In this document: one piece after another, positions 7,700 to 15,690 of the stretch
How positions within the stretch are numbered: the stretch's first letter is position 1
How the letters are laid out: the number at the start of each line of letters is the position of its first letter
Assembly (NCBI RefSeq): GCF_900100955.1
Contig: NZ_FNCC01000003.1
Location: 62,001 to 126,000 of the forward strand
Reading direction: 5' to 3'
Source: Lentzea fradiae
GTDB lineage: Bacteria > Actinomycetota > Actinomycetes > Mycobacteriales > Pseudonocardiaceae
Length of the DNA: 64,000 nt
Position numbers and translations under genes: made by a program
The notes under the pieces: model-generated
What the model was told of the DNA's origin: nothing
The model's database searches: none
What the model saw: only the letters and a program-made list of their open reading frames with translations

Positions 7700-9709
7700 T
7701 CACACGTCGAGCGTCACGTCCGTCAGCGGTGCGCTGGAACACGTGCGGACCAGGCCACCCGGTTCCTCCGCCGTCACCTTCCCCGCCCGCAGCCGCACCA
7801 CGCAGTCGCCGCAGCTGCCGACCGTGCAGGAGTACGGCAAGGGCAGCCCGGCCGCCAGTCCGGCGTCGAGCAGCGTCTGACCGGGCTCGACCACCGCCGT
7901 GCCGACCTGCTGGCCGTCACTCTCGACCAACATCCGTTGCGGAGCTGTGGACGCCGCCGCGGCCGGTGCGCTGACGTAGTGCTCCGCGTGGACACGGTCA
8001 TCCGGGACGCCCAGCTCTTCGAGCGCCTGACGGGCGGCGTCCATGAGCGGTTCCGGGCCGCAGAGGTAGAACCGGGCGTCCGGCCATCCCAGTCCGGCGG
8101 CCCACTGCCGCACCCCGGACGCGTCGAGCCTGCCGTCGCGCGAGGTGACCACGTGCATGACGGACAACCGGCCAGGATGCTGATGCGCCAAGGCATCCAG
8201 CTCGGCCGCGAAGATGGTCTCCTCAGTGGTCCGGTTGCTGTAGAGCAAGGCGATCTTGAACTCCGAGCGCTCCGCGAGCAGCGTGCGGATCATGCTCATC
8301 ATCGGCGTGATGCCGCTGCCCGCCGCGACCATCGCCACATCGGCCCCCGGCACGAGGCGGAACGAGCCGGACGGGCCGCGCAACGACAGCCTGTCGCCCA
8401 CGGCGAGCGAATGCGCGTGCTCGGAGAACCGGCCCACCCGCTTGACGGTCACCTCCAGCCGGGGCCCCGGCGCCGACGAGGCGGAGTAGGCGCGGCGCAG
8501 GCCGGTCTCGTCGCTCACCAGCGTGAAGAACTGGCCCGGCAGGAAGTCGAACGGGGCACCGTCCTCCAGCACCAGCGTGACGGCGCTCGGCGTCTCGCGG
8601 CGCACCTCGGCGACGCGCACCTCCCGCACCGGTTCCGTCCGCACGGCACGGGGTGCGGGGGCGGCGACCTCGTAGCCCTCCTTGCGCAGGCCGGAGCGGT
8701 AGGCGACGGTCATCGCCGCGCGCAGCCACCGAACCGGGATCTTGCCCGCCAGCCGGAGCAGGAAACCGGGCACGGCGGTCTTCGCCGAGTTGGCGGCGAG
8801 GTGCCGGCTGGCCAGCGCCAGCAGGTCCGGCGCGTCGGAGGGCACGTCCGCCGTCCACAGCCGGGAGCGGGTCACCGCCTCGCTGGTCGTCAGCTCGGCG
8901 GCCTCGACGTCGACGAGCAGCGCGCAGTGCGGCGCGACCCCGCGCAACGCCAGCGGTGCCAGCACGTCCGGGTCCACGGTGATCGTTCCCCTGCCCCGCA
9001 CGTGCAGGACGCCCGTGCGACCCGGCACCAGCGCCGCGAACGAGAGCCGGTCGTCGCGCACCAGGTTGTGCAGCGAGTCGGCGCGTTTGTTGCCACGGCG
9101 GTCCGCGATCACCAGCGTGCGGTCGTCCACGACACGGGCGACCGCCCGTTCCTCGCCACGGGGGCTGGTGTCGGCACCACCGTCGGAGTCCCATGTGGAC
9201 AGAGCCAGGAACGGTGCGGTGGCGAGGAAACCCGCGACACCGGGCTGGGCCAGCGGTCCGTCACCGGCGAGGTCGGCAACGGGCCCGGCGGACACCGGCG
9301 GCTGCCACAGGCCGGAGCGCAGGACGGCCTGCGCGCAGTGCACGAACACCTCCTCGACGTGGAAGACACCGCGCCGCACGACCCCGTTGACCCGCAACGT
9401 CTCCCCCACGCCCGGCACGAGGAACACCAGCGACGCGGGCCCCTGCGCGGTCTCGTCCATCGGGAAGGAGAGCCGCGTCGGCGCGAGCACCCGCGCGAAG
9501 CCCGGCCGTCCGCCGACGAACGTCGTCCTGCTCACGCCCCGCGCGTCGCGGTAGCCGAAGCCCGCGATCGGACTGCGGGCCAGCACGTCCTCGCACCCCT
9601 CGTCGAGCGTGCCGACCTGTTTGAGCGTGATCATCGCCGCCGGTCTGCCGACGATCTCCCCCAGCTCGTCGCCGGTCGTGATCGTGTTCGCGTTTCCCCT
9701 GGTCATCAC
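7700..9709 (-). CDS. Split-barrel / ferredoxin reductase / 2Fe-2S ferredoxin fusion oxidoreductase
   Basis: 669 residues. The N-terminal half (about 25-330) resembles two pyridoxamine-phosphate-oxidase-like split-barrel units (flavin or heme binding). Next comes an FNR-type reductase (about 355-580) with RAYSASSAPG for FAD and AGSGITPMMSMIRTL plus YLCGPEPLM for NAD(P)H. A plant-type ferredoxin (about 590-669) ends the protein, with CTVGSCGDC and a fourth cysteine in RTCSS as 2Fe-2S ligands. This is the flavohemoprotein-like layout of PNPOx-FNR-Fd proteins, self-sufficient electron carriers; the final acceptor is unknown. A TetR gene is divergent across a palindrome at 9717-9730. ATG 9709 and ATG 9706 are both possible starts. 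Confidence 0.87.
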   Translation of the reverse strand: MMTRGNANTITTGDELGEIVGRPAAMITLKQVGTLDEGCEDVLARSPIAGFGYRDARGVSRTTFVGGRPGFARVLAPTRLSFPMDETAQGPASLVFLVPGVGETLRVNGVVRRGVFHVEEVFVHCAQAVLRSGLWQPPVSAGPVADLAGDGPLAQPGVAGFLATAPFLALSTWDSDGGADTSPRGEERAVARVVDDRTLVIADRRGNKRADSLHNLVRDDRLSFAALVPGRTGVLHVRGRGTITVDPDVLAPLALRGVAPHCALLVDVEAAELTTSEAVTRSRLWTADVPSDAPDLLALASRHLAANSAKTAVPGFLLRLAGKIPVRWLRAAMTVAYRSGLRKEGYEVAAPAPRAVRTEPVREVRVAEVRRETPSAVTLVLEDGAPFDFLPGQFFTLVSDETGLRRAYSASSAPGPRLEVTVKRVGRFSEHAHSLAVGDRLSLRGPSGSFRLVPGADVAMVAAGSGITPMMSMIRTLLAERSEFKIALLYSNRTTEETIFAAELDALAHQHPGRLSVMHVVTSRDGRLDASGVRQWAAGLGWPDARFYLCGPEPLMDAARQALEELGVPDDRVHAEHYVSAPAAAASTAPQRMLVESDGQQVGTAVVEPGQTLLDAGLAAGLPLPYSCTVGSCGDCVVRLRAGKVTAEEPGGLVRTCSSAPLTDVTLDV

Positions 9710-9716
9710 CCTATTA

Positions 9717-9730
9717 TGAGCATTTGCTCA
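9717..9730. promoter_or_regulatory. TetR operator candidate in the divergent promoter
   Basis: TGAGCA-TT-TGCTCA is a perfect 6-bp inverted repeat, 7 bp from the oxidoreductase start and 42 bp before the TetR start. TetR dimers usually bind such palindromes in the shared intergenic region, so it is the likely autoregulatory site. Confidence 0.65.
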
Positions 9731-9772
9731 GCTCTTCGGTACTCGCTTTCCCGCCGCCAGGAAGAGGACGTC

Positions 9773-10387
9773 GTGCCCCCTCGGAAACCGTCTGTCGACC
9801 CACGTCGCAAGCCCCGCCAGGTCCGCGCGGAGCTCACCCGCGACCGCATCCTGACCGCCGCTGCTCACGTTTTCACCGAGCACGGGTACGCGGCGGGGAC
9901 CACGAACCGCATCGCCGAACGGGCCCACGTCTCGATCGGTTCGCTGTACCAGTACTTCCCGAACAAGGACGCGATCCTGGCCGAGCTGATGGTGCGCCAC
10001 ATCGACCGCGGCGCCTGGCACCGCGCGGACGAGCTCGACCTCGCGCCGGGAACGCTGGAGACGGTGGTCCGCGCCCTGGTCCGCGACGCGGTCGACAACC
10101 ACCAGGAGGACCCCCGGCTGCTGCGGATCATGATCGAGCAGGGTCAGGTGTCCGAGGAGCTGCGCACCACGCTCGCCCGGCACGGCGCCCGGCGGCTCGC
10201 CGAGGTCCGCGACGTCTTCAGCCGCCACCCCGACGTCCGCGTGCGCGACCTCGACGCCGCCACCGAGCTGATCGTGTTCACCGTGGAGCTGAACACCCAC
10301 CGGCTGGTGGCGTTCCCGCAGGGCCTGTCGATGAAGACCGTGGAGAACGAGCTGGTGGACATGGTGACGCGCTACCTCAGCGGCTGA
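9773..10387 (+). CDS. TetR/AcrR-family regulator, divergent from the fusion oxidoreductase
   Basis: 204 residues. Helix-turn-helix at about 20-65: RDRILTAAAHVFTEHGY, then TTNRIAERAHVSIGSLYQYFPNKDAIL, a textbook TetR recognition region. The C-terminal domain (about 75-200) fits the AefR-like/TetR_C branch (the EDPRLLRIMIEQG segment). I start it at GTG 9773, preceded by GAAGAGGACG; an in-frame ATG at 9716 would place the operator inside the gene. It probably represses the oxidoreductase at 7700-9709. Confidence 0.88.
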   Translation: MPPRKPSVDPRRKPRQVRAELTRDRILTAAAHVFTEHGYAAGTTNRIAERAHVSIGSLYQYFPNKDAILAELMVRHIDRGAWHRADELDLAPGTLETVVRALVRDAVDNHQEDPRLLRIMIEQGQVSEELRTTLARHGARRLAEVRDVFSRHPDVRVRDLDAATELIVFTVELNTHRLVAFPQGLSMKTVENELVDMVTRYLSG

Positions 10388-10431
10388 GCGCGCCTGCCCG
10401 CGCCGCGCTCCTCGCGGGCCTGCCGGCAATC

Positions 10432-10550
10432 GCTGTCCGTGACGCCCCGCCCACACGCGACGCTCTTTCGCGTTTCCCCGCCCGCACGCGGGGGCCCTGC
10501 GTTCGCGTGACGCGTACGCGGGGTCCCCGCGTACTAAAGCCACGTCACGC
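10432..10550 (-). repeat. 120-bp dispersed repeat, copy 2 (inverted)
   Basis: Read on the minus strand it begins GCGTGACGTGGCTT. It contains a perfect palindrome with 10-bp arms GTACGCGGGG / CCCCGCGTAC around one base (10514-10534), then GGGGAAACGCGAAAGAG, and ends GGACAGC. It is 119 bp and aligns end to end with copies 1 and 3. It lies between a TetR gene and the 3' end of a membrane protein gene. Confidence 0.85.
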
Positions 10551-10633
10551 ACGGGTAGCGGGGTCCGCTGGGTGGGTGACACACGGGCGGGTGTGTGCCG
10601 ACGGTGGCGGGTCAGGAGGCTTGAGTGCAGCGC

Positions 10634-11653
10634 CTAGTGATGTCGGCTGGCGCGACGGTCCTCGCGGGCCTGCTCGATGCGTTCCTCCAGCGCCTCGAAC
10701 CACTCCTGCCCCTGCGGGCCGCAGCTGTCGCGGATCTCGTGCTTCAGCTCCGAGGTGTTGGCGTTCAGCTCCTGGACCACGCCCAGCCCGTCCTCGACGT
10801 GGAGTCGCAGCTCCCCGTGCGACCGCGCGAGGTGCTCGGCGGCGGCGCGCATCTCGGCGCGCGCCCTGCCCGCCGCCCTGCCCGGCATGACCAGGCGGTG
10901 CGGCGCGAGCCGGGCCCTGTGCACGAGACTTCCCATGACGCGCAACGACGTCTGCGCCGACTGGTACGCCAGGTGCGCGGTGTCGGCGCACTGGTACGAC
11001 TCGCGGTGGAAGACGCGCAGGGCGTGGAAGTCGACGTCGGGCCGGTGCGCGGGGCGCCCGTGCGGCTTGGTCCTCGGTGGTGCGCCGCCCTGGGCGCGGA
11101 GCTTCGTGATCCGCGTCCGCACCTCCTCGGCCTGACGGCGCACGCGCTCGTTCTCGGCGCGGACCCGGCGCAGGCTGCGGTCGGCCTCGGCGGCGGCGGC
11201 CCGCACCTCCTCGACGGTGACGCGCCTCGGCCTGCGGTCCCACCACCGGAGCGCGATGAGCACGGCGATGCCGCTGGCCGCCGTGACCAGCAGCGGTGTC
11301 GTGCTGTCGGTGGTGGCCTGCTCGTCCGGCTTCAGCTTCACGAACGCCACCACGTTCATGACGCCCAGCAGCAACAGGCTTCTCGTCAGGAAACCCAGCC
11401 AGCGCAGGGGCACGGGCGTCGACCGGCCGCGCAGCCTTCCGTTGCGCCGCAACGAGGAGCGCACCAGCCACAGCGCCAGCGGCAGCGAGGAGGCCGCGGC
11501 CCAGCGCCACTCCGGGAGGTGCGCGGCGAGCTCGGGTGACCCGGACACGATGATGTGCACCGACATCGCCGGAGCGACGAGGAACACCGTCAGCGGCAGC
11601 CCGAAGAGCAGTGCGAGCAGGAAGCGCGCGCACCCGCGGCGGCTACCGGCCAC
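10634..11653 (-). CDS. Multi-pass membrane protein with a long cytoplasmic coiled coil, function unknown
   Basis: 339 residues. Four hydrophobic segments (about 10-30, 50-66, 84-105 and 120-136) are followed by an Arg/Glu-rich coiled coil (about 145-190: EEVRAAAAEADRSLRRVRAE and on). A second helical region runs from about 210 to 335. No known family is recognised. Its start overlaps the end of the upstream 170-residue coiled-coil gene by 11 bp, so the two are translationally coupled and probably form one complex at the membrane. The helical C-terminus contains HIS/ARG-rich stretches but no enzymatic motif. Confidence 0.7.
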   Translation of the reverse strand: MAGSRRGCARFLLALLFGLPLTVFLVAPAMSVHIIVSGSPELAAHLPEWRWAAASSLPLALWLVRSSLRRNGRLRGRSTPVPLRWLGFLTRSLLLLGVMNVVAFVKLKPDEQATTDSTTPLLVTAASGIAVLIALRWWDRRPRRVTVEEVRAAAAEADRSLRRVRAENERVRRQAEEVRTRITKLRAQGGAPPRTKPHGRPAHRPDVDFHALRVFHRESYQCADTAHLAYQSAQTSLRVMGSLVHRARLAPHRLVMPGRAAGRARAEMRAAAEHLARSHGELRLHVEDGLGVVQELNANTSELKHEIRDSCGPQGQEWFEALEERIEQAREDRRASRHH

Positions 11654-12155
11654 GGTGGCGCGGCCTCGGCCGGCGTGCGGGGTTCAGCGCCGTCGCGCCG
11701 GCCCCGTTCAGCACCTTGTCGATCACCTTCGCGACGCCGCCGGTGAGGTCGGCGTGGTGCTGCACGAGCGCGGTGGTGAAGTGCCGGGTCAGCTCGGCGT
11801 AGGCGCGGCGTTCGGCAGGCGGCAGCCCGGGTTTGACCGTCTCGCGCTGCATGTTGACCATGCACTCGCGCAACGCCCCCGCGCTCGCGTCCGCCTGCCC
11901 GATGTTCCTGCGCATCTGCCGCAACGAGGCGCTGGACTCGCGGCGACGCTGTTCCAGCAGCTTGAGCTTGATCTCCTTGTCGTCGGCGGCGCGCGTCTCC
12001 TTGAGCTTGAGGCGCTGCATCTCCGCGTTCAGCGCATAGGACTCGGCGACGTGCCTGCCCGCCTCGCCGAGCGGGCTCAGCGACCGCGCGATGCGCGAGA
12101 CCGACTCGGTGAACTGCACGTGCTCCCCGGTCACGCGGATCAAACCGTTCGACAT
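11643..12155 (-). CDS. Coiled-coil protein coupled to the membrane protein, function unknown
   Basis: 170 residues, almost entirely alpha-helical and highly charged (LKLKETRAADDKEIKLKLLE at about 49-68). The tail is basic and proline-rich (ALNPARRPRPRHRGR). There is no signal peptide, and I recognise no family. It overlaps the following membrane protein gene by 11 bp, which implies a stoichiometric partnership. I start at ATG 12155; GTGATC-type bases upstream are only a weak ribosome binding site. The frame continues upstream through non-coding DNA and the opposite gene end, so a longer start is unlikely. Confidence 0.7.
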   Translation of the reverse strand: MSNGLIRVTGEHVQFTESVSRIARSLSPLGEAGRHVAESYALNAEMQRLKLKETRAADDKEIKLKLLEQRRRESSASLRQMRRNIGQADASAGALRECMVNMQRETVKPGLPPAERRAYAELTRHFTTALVQHHADLTGGVAKVIDKVLNGAGATALNPARRPRPRHRGR

Positions 12156-12222
12156 GCCAGTATGATCACCGCTTCCGCGGCGCGCGTTACAAATTCCTTT
12201 TGCGGCGCATGGAATTCCGCGC

Positions 12223-12837
12223 TCAGCCGTAGCGCAACGGGGTGCGGGCGGGCTCCTCCAGCACTCGCGCGACGATCCAGGCGACGCCGTCGGCGGTGCT
12301 CGCGGGAGTGCCCGTCGGCTGGATGACGTGACCGAGCACGGCGCGGGTGACGAGGTCGATGAGCACACCGGCCTGCTCGCCGGTCAGGCCCGTCCGGTAG
12401 GCCGCGACACGGGCGGCGACCATCGCCTTCACGTCGGCGAGCAGCGTCCGGGACCGGGTGGTGAGCAACGGCAGCAGCTCGGTGTCCGCGCCCCGCGTGG
12501 CGGACGCGATGGCGCCCACCAGCACGTTGTCCCGCGCCAGGTCGAGCACGTCCCGCACGGCGTCGTGGATCGCCTCGACGAGGTCGCCGGGGTGCCGGTC
12601 GAACGCGTCGCCGACCACCGCGAGGAACCGGCCCAGCTCGTGGGCGAGCATGGCCTCGGCGAGCGCGTTCTTCGAGCCGACCTCGTTGTAGACGGTCTGA
12701 CGGCTCACCCCCGCCTGCTCGGCGAGGCGGGCCATCGTGACCGCGGCCCAGCCGTCGCGGGCGGTCATCCCGATCGCCGCCTCGATGATCGGCAGCCGGT
12801 GCCTGCCCGCCGCCGAGGCCGCTCGTGTCTCGCCCAT
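12223..12837 (-). CDS. TetR-family regulator linked to alkane monooxygenase
   Basis: 204 residues. Helix-turn-helix at about 15-60 with AVTMARLAEQAGVSRQTVYN. It begins 10 bp after the end of the AlkB-rubredoxin gene in the same direction, so the two form one transcript. TetR genes of this type directly behind alkB-rubredoxin fusions are known from Dietzia and relatives, where they repress alkane oxidation until fatty acids or alkanes are present. The inverted and direct repeats at 14276-14313 are the likely target. ATG 12837 is the only start that fits the neighbour. Confidence 0.88.
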   Translation of the reverse strand: MGETRAASAAGRHRLPIIEAAIGMTARDGWAAVTMARLAEQAGVSRQTVYNEVGSKNALAEAMLAHELGRFLAVVGDAFDRHPGDLVEAIHDAVRDVLDLARDNVLVGAIASATRGADTELLPLLTTRSRTLLADVKAMVAARVAAYRTGLTGEQAGVLIDLVTRAVLGHVIQPTGTPASTADGVAWIVARVLEEPARTPLRYG

Positions 12838-12847
12838 GCGGGCGATG

Positions 12848-14236
12848 TTAGTTCGCCCGCACCCGTCCCTGCGCGATGAAGTCGATCTTCTCCCGCACTC
12901 CGCAGTCGGGGCAGCACCACGAGTCGGGGACGGCCGACCAGGGTGTTCCCGGCGGGAAGCCCTCACGCGGGTCCCCGGTCTTCTCGTCGTAGACGTACCC
13001 GCAGCCGGGGCACGTCCCTCCCGCGGTCGCGTCGCCGCGCGTGTCCGCCAGGTCGTCATCGCCGGTGCCGGTGCCGCCGTACCGGGCCAGCACCTGTGCT
13101 CGCTTGCCCGGCTGGATGTTGGCGCGGCCCATGTCGCCGCCGAAGTGCGCCAGCACCCGCGGGTCCATCACCCGGCGCCACAACGGCGGCACCAGCGCCA
13201 GCAGGATCAGCCCGGCGTATCCGGTGGGCAGCACCGGCGACTCCTCGAAGTCGCGCAGCGTCTGGTAGCGCCGGGTCGGGTTGGCGTGGTGGTCGCTGTG
13301 CCGTTGCAGGTGGTAGAGCAGGACGTTGGTGGCGATGTTGTTGGAGTTCCAGCTGTGACTGGGGTCGACGCGTTCGTAGCGGCGGCGTCCCGGCGGGCCG
13401 ACGCGGCGGCGGAGCATCCCGTAGTGCTCCAGGTAGTTCACGGCCTCCAGCAGCGAGAACCCGACCACGGCCTGCACCACCAGGTACGGCAGGACGCCGG
13501 CGCCGAGCCAGGCAATCATCGCCGCCCACAGCACCACCGACATCAGCCACGCGTTCAGCACGTCGTTGCCGATCCGGAACGGGTGCCGGCCGCGCCGGGC
13601 GTACCGCTTGCGTTCGAGCCGCCACGCCGACCGCAGCGAACCGGCGACAGTGCGCGGCCAGAAGCGGTAGAAGCTCTCCCCCACCCTGCTGCTCGCCGGG
13701 TCCTCCGGCGTCGCGACGCGGACGTGGTGGCCGCGGTTGTGCTCGATGTAGAAGTGGCCGTAGAAGCTCTGGGCGAGCGCGATCTTGGACAGCCACCGCT
13801 CGTGGCTCTCCTTCTTGTGCCCCAGCTCGTGCGCGGTGTTGATGCCGATGCCGCCGATGCACCCGATCGACACGGCCAGCCCGATCTTGTCCACGACCGT
13901 CAGGTCACCGCGGGCGATCAGCCAGAACGCGGCGGCGAAACCGGCGTACTGGATCGGCAGGAACAGGTAGGTGATCCAGCGGTAGTAGCGGTCGTTCTCC
14001 AGCCGTTCGAGCACGTCGTCGGGCGGGTTCGCGCGGTCGAGCCCCGCCACGAGGTCGATCGCGGGCACGACGACCAGCACGACGATCGGCCCCGTCCAGA
14101 ACCACACGCCCCAGCCGGTGACGGCGTGCAGGCCGATCGCGAGGAACGCGAGGGACGGCACGACCAGGCCCAGGAGCCACAGGTGGCGCTTGCCGTCCGT
14201 CCACTGCCCGGCCGAGCCGATGGGCACCGTCACCAT
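12848..14236 (-). CDS. alkB: Alkane 1-monooxygenase fused to rubredoxin
   Basis: 462 residues. The membrane di-iron hydroxylase has about six helices and the histidine boxes HELGHK (about 137), EHNRGHH (about 167) and LQRHSDHH (about 313), plus NYLEHYG. A Gly/Asp-rich linker leads to a rubredoxin (about 405-455) with CPGCGYVYDE and CPDCG iron ligands. It hydroxylates terminal carbons of medium to long n-alkanes, with the fused rubredoxin delivering electrons. No rubredoxin reductase is adjacent; the FNR-ferredoxin fusion at 7700 is not an obvious substitute. GGAG precedes ATG 14236. A TetR regulator follows in the same operon. Confidence 0.96.
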   Translation of the reverse strand: MVTVPIGSAGQWTDGKRHLWLLGLVVPSLAFLAIGLHAVTGWGVWFWTGPIVVLVVVPAIDLVAGLDRANPPDDVLERLENDRYYRWITYLFLPIQYAGFAAAFWLIARGDLTVVDKIGLAVSIGCIGGIGINTAHELGHKKESHERWLSKIALAQSFYGHFYIEHNRGHHVRVATPEDPASSRVGESFYRFWPRTVAGSLRSAWRLERKRYARRGRHPFRIGNDVLNAWLMSVVLWAAMIAWLGAGVLPYLVVQAVVGFSLLEAVNYLEHYGMLRRRVGPPGRRRYERVDPSHSWNSNNIATNVLLYHLQRHSDHHANPTRRYQTLRDFEESPVLPTGYAGLILLALVPPLWRRVMDPRVLAHFGGDMGRANIQPGKRAQVLARYGGTGTGDDDLADTRGDATAGGTCPGCGYVYDEKTGDPREGFPPGTPWSAVPDSWCCPDCGVREKIDFIAQGRVRAN

Positions 14237-14275
14237 GTCGCACTCCGTTCAGGAGGTTGACAGAACGGTAGAAGA

Positions 14276-14313
14276 TGTAAAGACAGTTTGACAACAGGCA
14301 GTTGTTTGTAAAG
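14276..14313 (-). promoter_or_regulatory. AT-rich promoter/operator region of the alkB gene
   Basis: An AT-rich island holds two TGTAAAG direct repeats (14276-14282 and 14307-14313) exactly 31 bp, or three helical turns, apart. They flank an ACAAC-AGGCA-GTTGT inverted repeat (14291-14305). It is the only space between alkB and the gene ending at 14314, so the promoter and the TetR operator must lie here. Confidence 0.5.
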
Positions 14314-15531
14314 TCAGAGCCGAACGGCGCACTTCAGGTCGGCCAGCACGGCGTGGGCGGCCCGGCGGCCCGAGTGCAACGCGCCCTGGATCGAGCTGGT
14401 GTCGCGGTGGTCGCCGCACACGTACCGCCGCTCGCCCGCGCGGACCGACTGCTTGAGCCGGTGCGGCGCGTCCATCGCCGGGAGCGCCCTGGCGATCTCG
14501 TAGCGGCGCAGCACCTCCCAGCGGCTGGTGTCGGTGCTGTACAGGCGGTTCAGGTGCGCCCGGACGTCCTGCTCGGACACGTCGTCGAGGACGGTCGCCT
14601 GCACCAGCGGCTCGAACGGCGAGTAGGGCCGGGACACCTCCGACATCACCGCCGTGTTGACGACCGGGCCGCCGTTGGCGTCGACCACCAGGCAGGCGTC
14701 CCGCAGCGGGGCGCGCGGCGGGCGGAAGTACCAGGTCGTGACGCTGTTCCAGCGCGGCTCCGCCAGGCCCGGCAGCAACCTCGCCGCGGTCGTGCCGTCC
14801 GTCGCCACCACGACCGCCTCCGCCGCGACGTGTCCGCCGTCCTCCAGGTCGACCCCGTCGTCGTGCACGGCGTGCACCGCCGACTCCAGCCGGACCGTCC
14901 CGGCGGGCAGCTTCTCGGCGAGCGCCTTCGGCAGCTCACCCATGCCGAGCGCGGGCACCGCCGCCCCGCCGCGGGCGAAGCTGCGCCACACGAGGTGGAA
15001 GAACCGCGACGACGTCCTCAGTTCGCGTTCCAGGAACACGCCCGCGAGGAACGGCCGGAACACCGACTCCACCCCGCGGTCGGTGACGCCGAGCCGGCGC
15101 AGCTCGTCGCGCGTCGTGCGGTCCGGCGCGGCGAGCAGCGGACGGACGGCCCCGAACGCGTCCCGCGCCGAGAACCCGGCCAGTGCGGCGAGGTCGCGGG
15201 CGCCGAGGACGTGCTGACGCAGCAGACCGTCCCACGAGTACGTCCCGCCACGCGGGTCGGCGAGCAGGTCGTGCCGGCCGCGGTCGTGCACGAACACCCC
15301 GGACCGCAAGTGCCGCAACGGGAACGGGTCGAGGTCGAGCCTCGTCAGCTCCGGGTAGGCGGGCAGCAGGATCTGGAACCCGCGGTCGAACCGGACACCG
15401 CCGTCGACGTCCGTGCGGACCCGGCCGCCCACCTCGTCCGACGCCTCCAGGACGGCGACCTCCAGACCTGCCGCCACCAGTTCCGACGCCGCGCTCAGAC
15501 CCGCGAGCCCTGCTCCCACCACCACGATCAC
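14314..15531 (-). CDS. FAD-dependent amine-oxidase/phytoene-desaturase-like oxidoreductase
   Basis: 405 residues. The N-terminal dinucleotide fold is VIVVVGAGLAGLSAASEL, followed by the ADP-ribose-binding acid in AVLEASDEVGGRVRTD. The C-terminal FAD motif YVCGDHRDTSSIQGALHSGR closes the active site as in the NAD(P)-binding/protoporphyrinogen-oxidase-like superfamily. The substrate is unknown; carotenoid, porphyrin and amine oxidases share this fold. The start GTG 15531 is placed at the beginning of the Rossmann fold; there is no convincing ribosome binding site, and an upstream in-frame GTG is possible. It is divergent from the large PP2C protein at 15691. Confidence 0.85.
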   Translation of the reverse strand: MIVVVGAGLAGLSAASELVAAGLEVAVLEASDEVGGRVRTDVDGGVRFDRGFQILLPAYPELTRLDLDPFPLRHLRSGVFVHDRGRHDLLADPRGGTYSWDGLLRQHVLGARDLAALAGFSARDAFGAVRPLLAAPDRTTRDELRRLGVTDRGVESVFRPFLAGVFLERELRTSSRFFHLVWRSFARGGAAVPALGMGELPKALAEKLPAGTVRLESAVHAVHDDGVDLEDGGHVAAEAVVVATDGTTAARLLPGLAEPRWNSVTTWYFRPPRAPLRDACLVVDANGGPVVNTAVMSEVSRPYSPFEPLVQATVLDDVSEQDVRAHLNRLYSTDTSRWEVLRRYEIARALPAMDAPHRLKQSVRAGERRYVCGDHRDTSSIQGALHSGRRAAHAVLADLKCAVRL

Positions 15532-15690
15532 CCGTTGACCGTATGGGCCCGCCGGACGCTCCGCACCACGAGCGCACGTGACGAACCGGACGTGTTCGGC
15601 AGGCACGTGGTTGATCGCCGTACCATGCGGGGACACGCGTCGAGAGGAACCGGCGCCGTGGACGCCACCCGCAGACGAAGGAGCGCCGCG

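Noticed and set aside
7697..9772. Long plus-strand open frame upstream of the TetR gene at 9773
   Set aside because: It mirrors the fusion oxidoreductase on the other strand, which has clear family motifs.
14302..15690. Long plus-strand open frame fused upstream of the PAS-GAF-PAS-PP2C gene
   Set aside because: It is antisense to the FAD oxidoreductase, has Arg/His/Gly-biased composition typical of GC-rich shadow frames, and a good ribosome binding site marks the true start at 15691.
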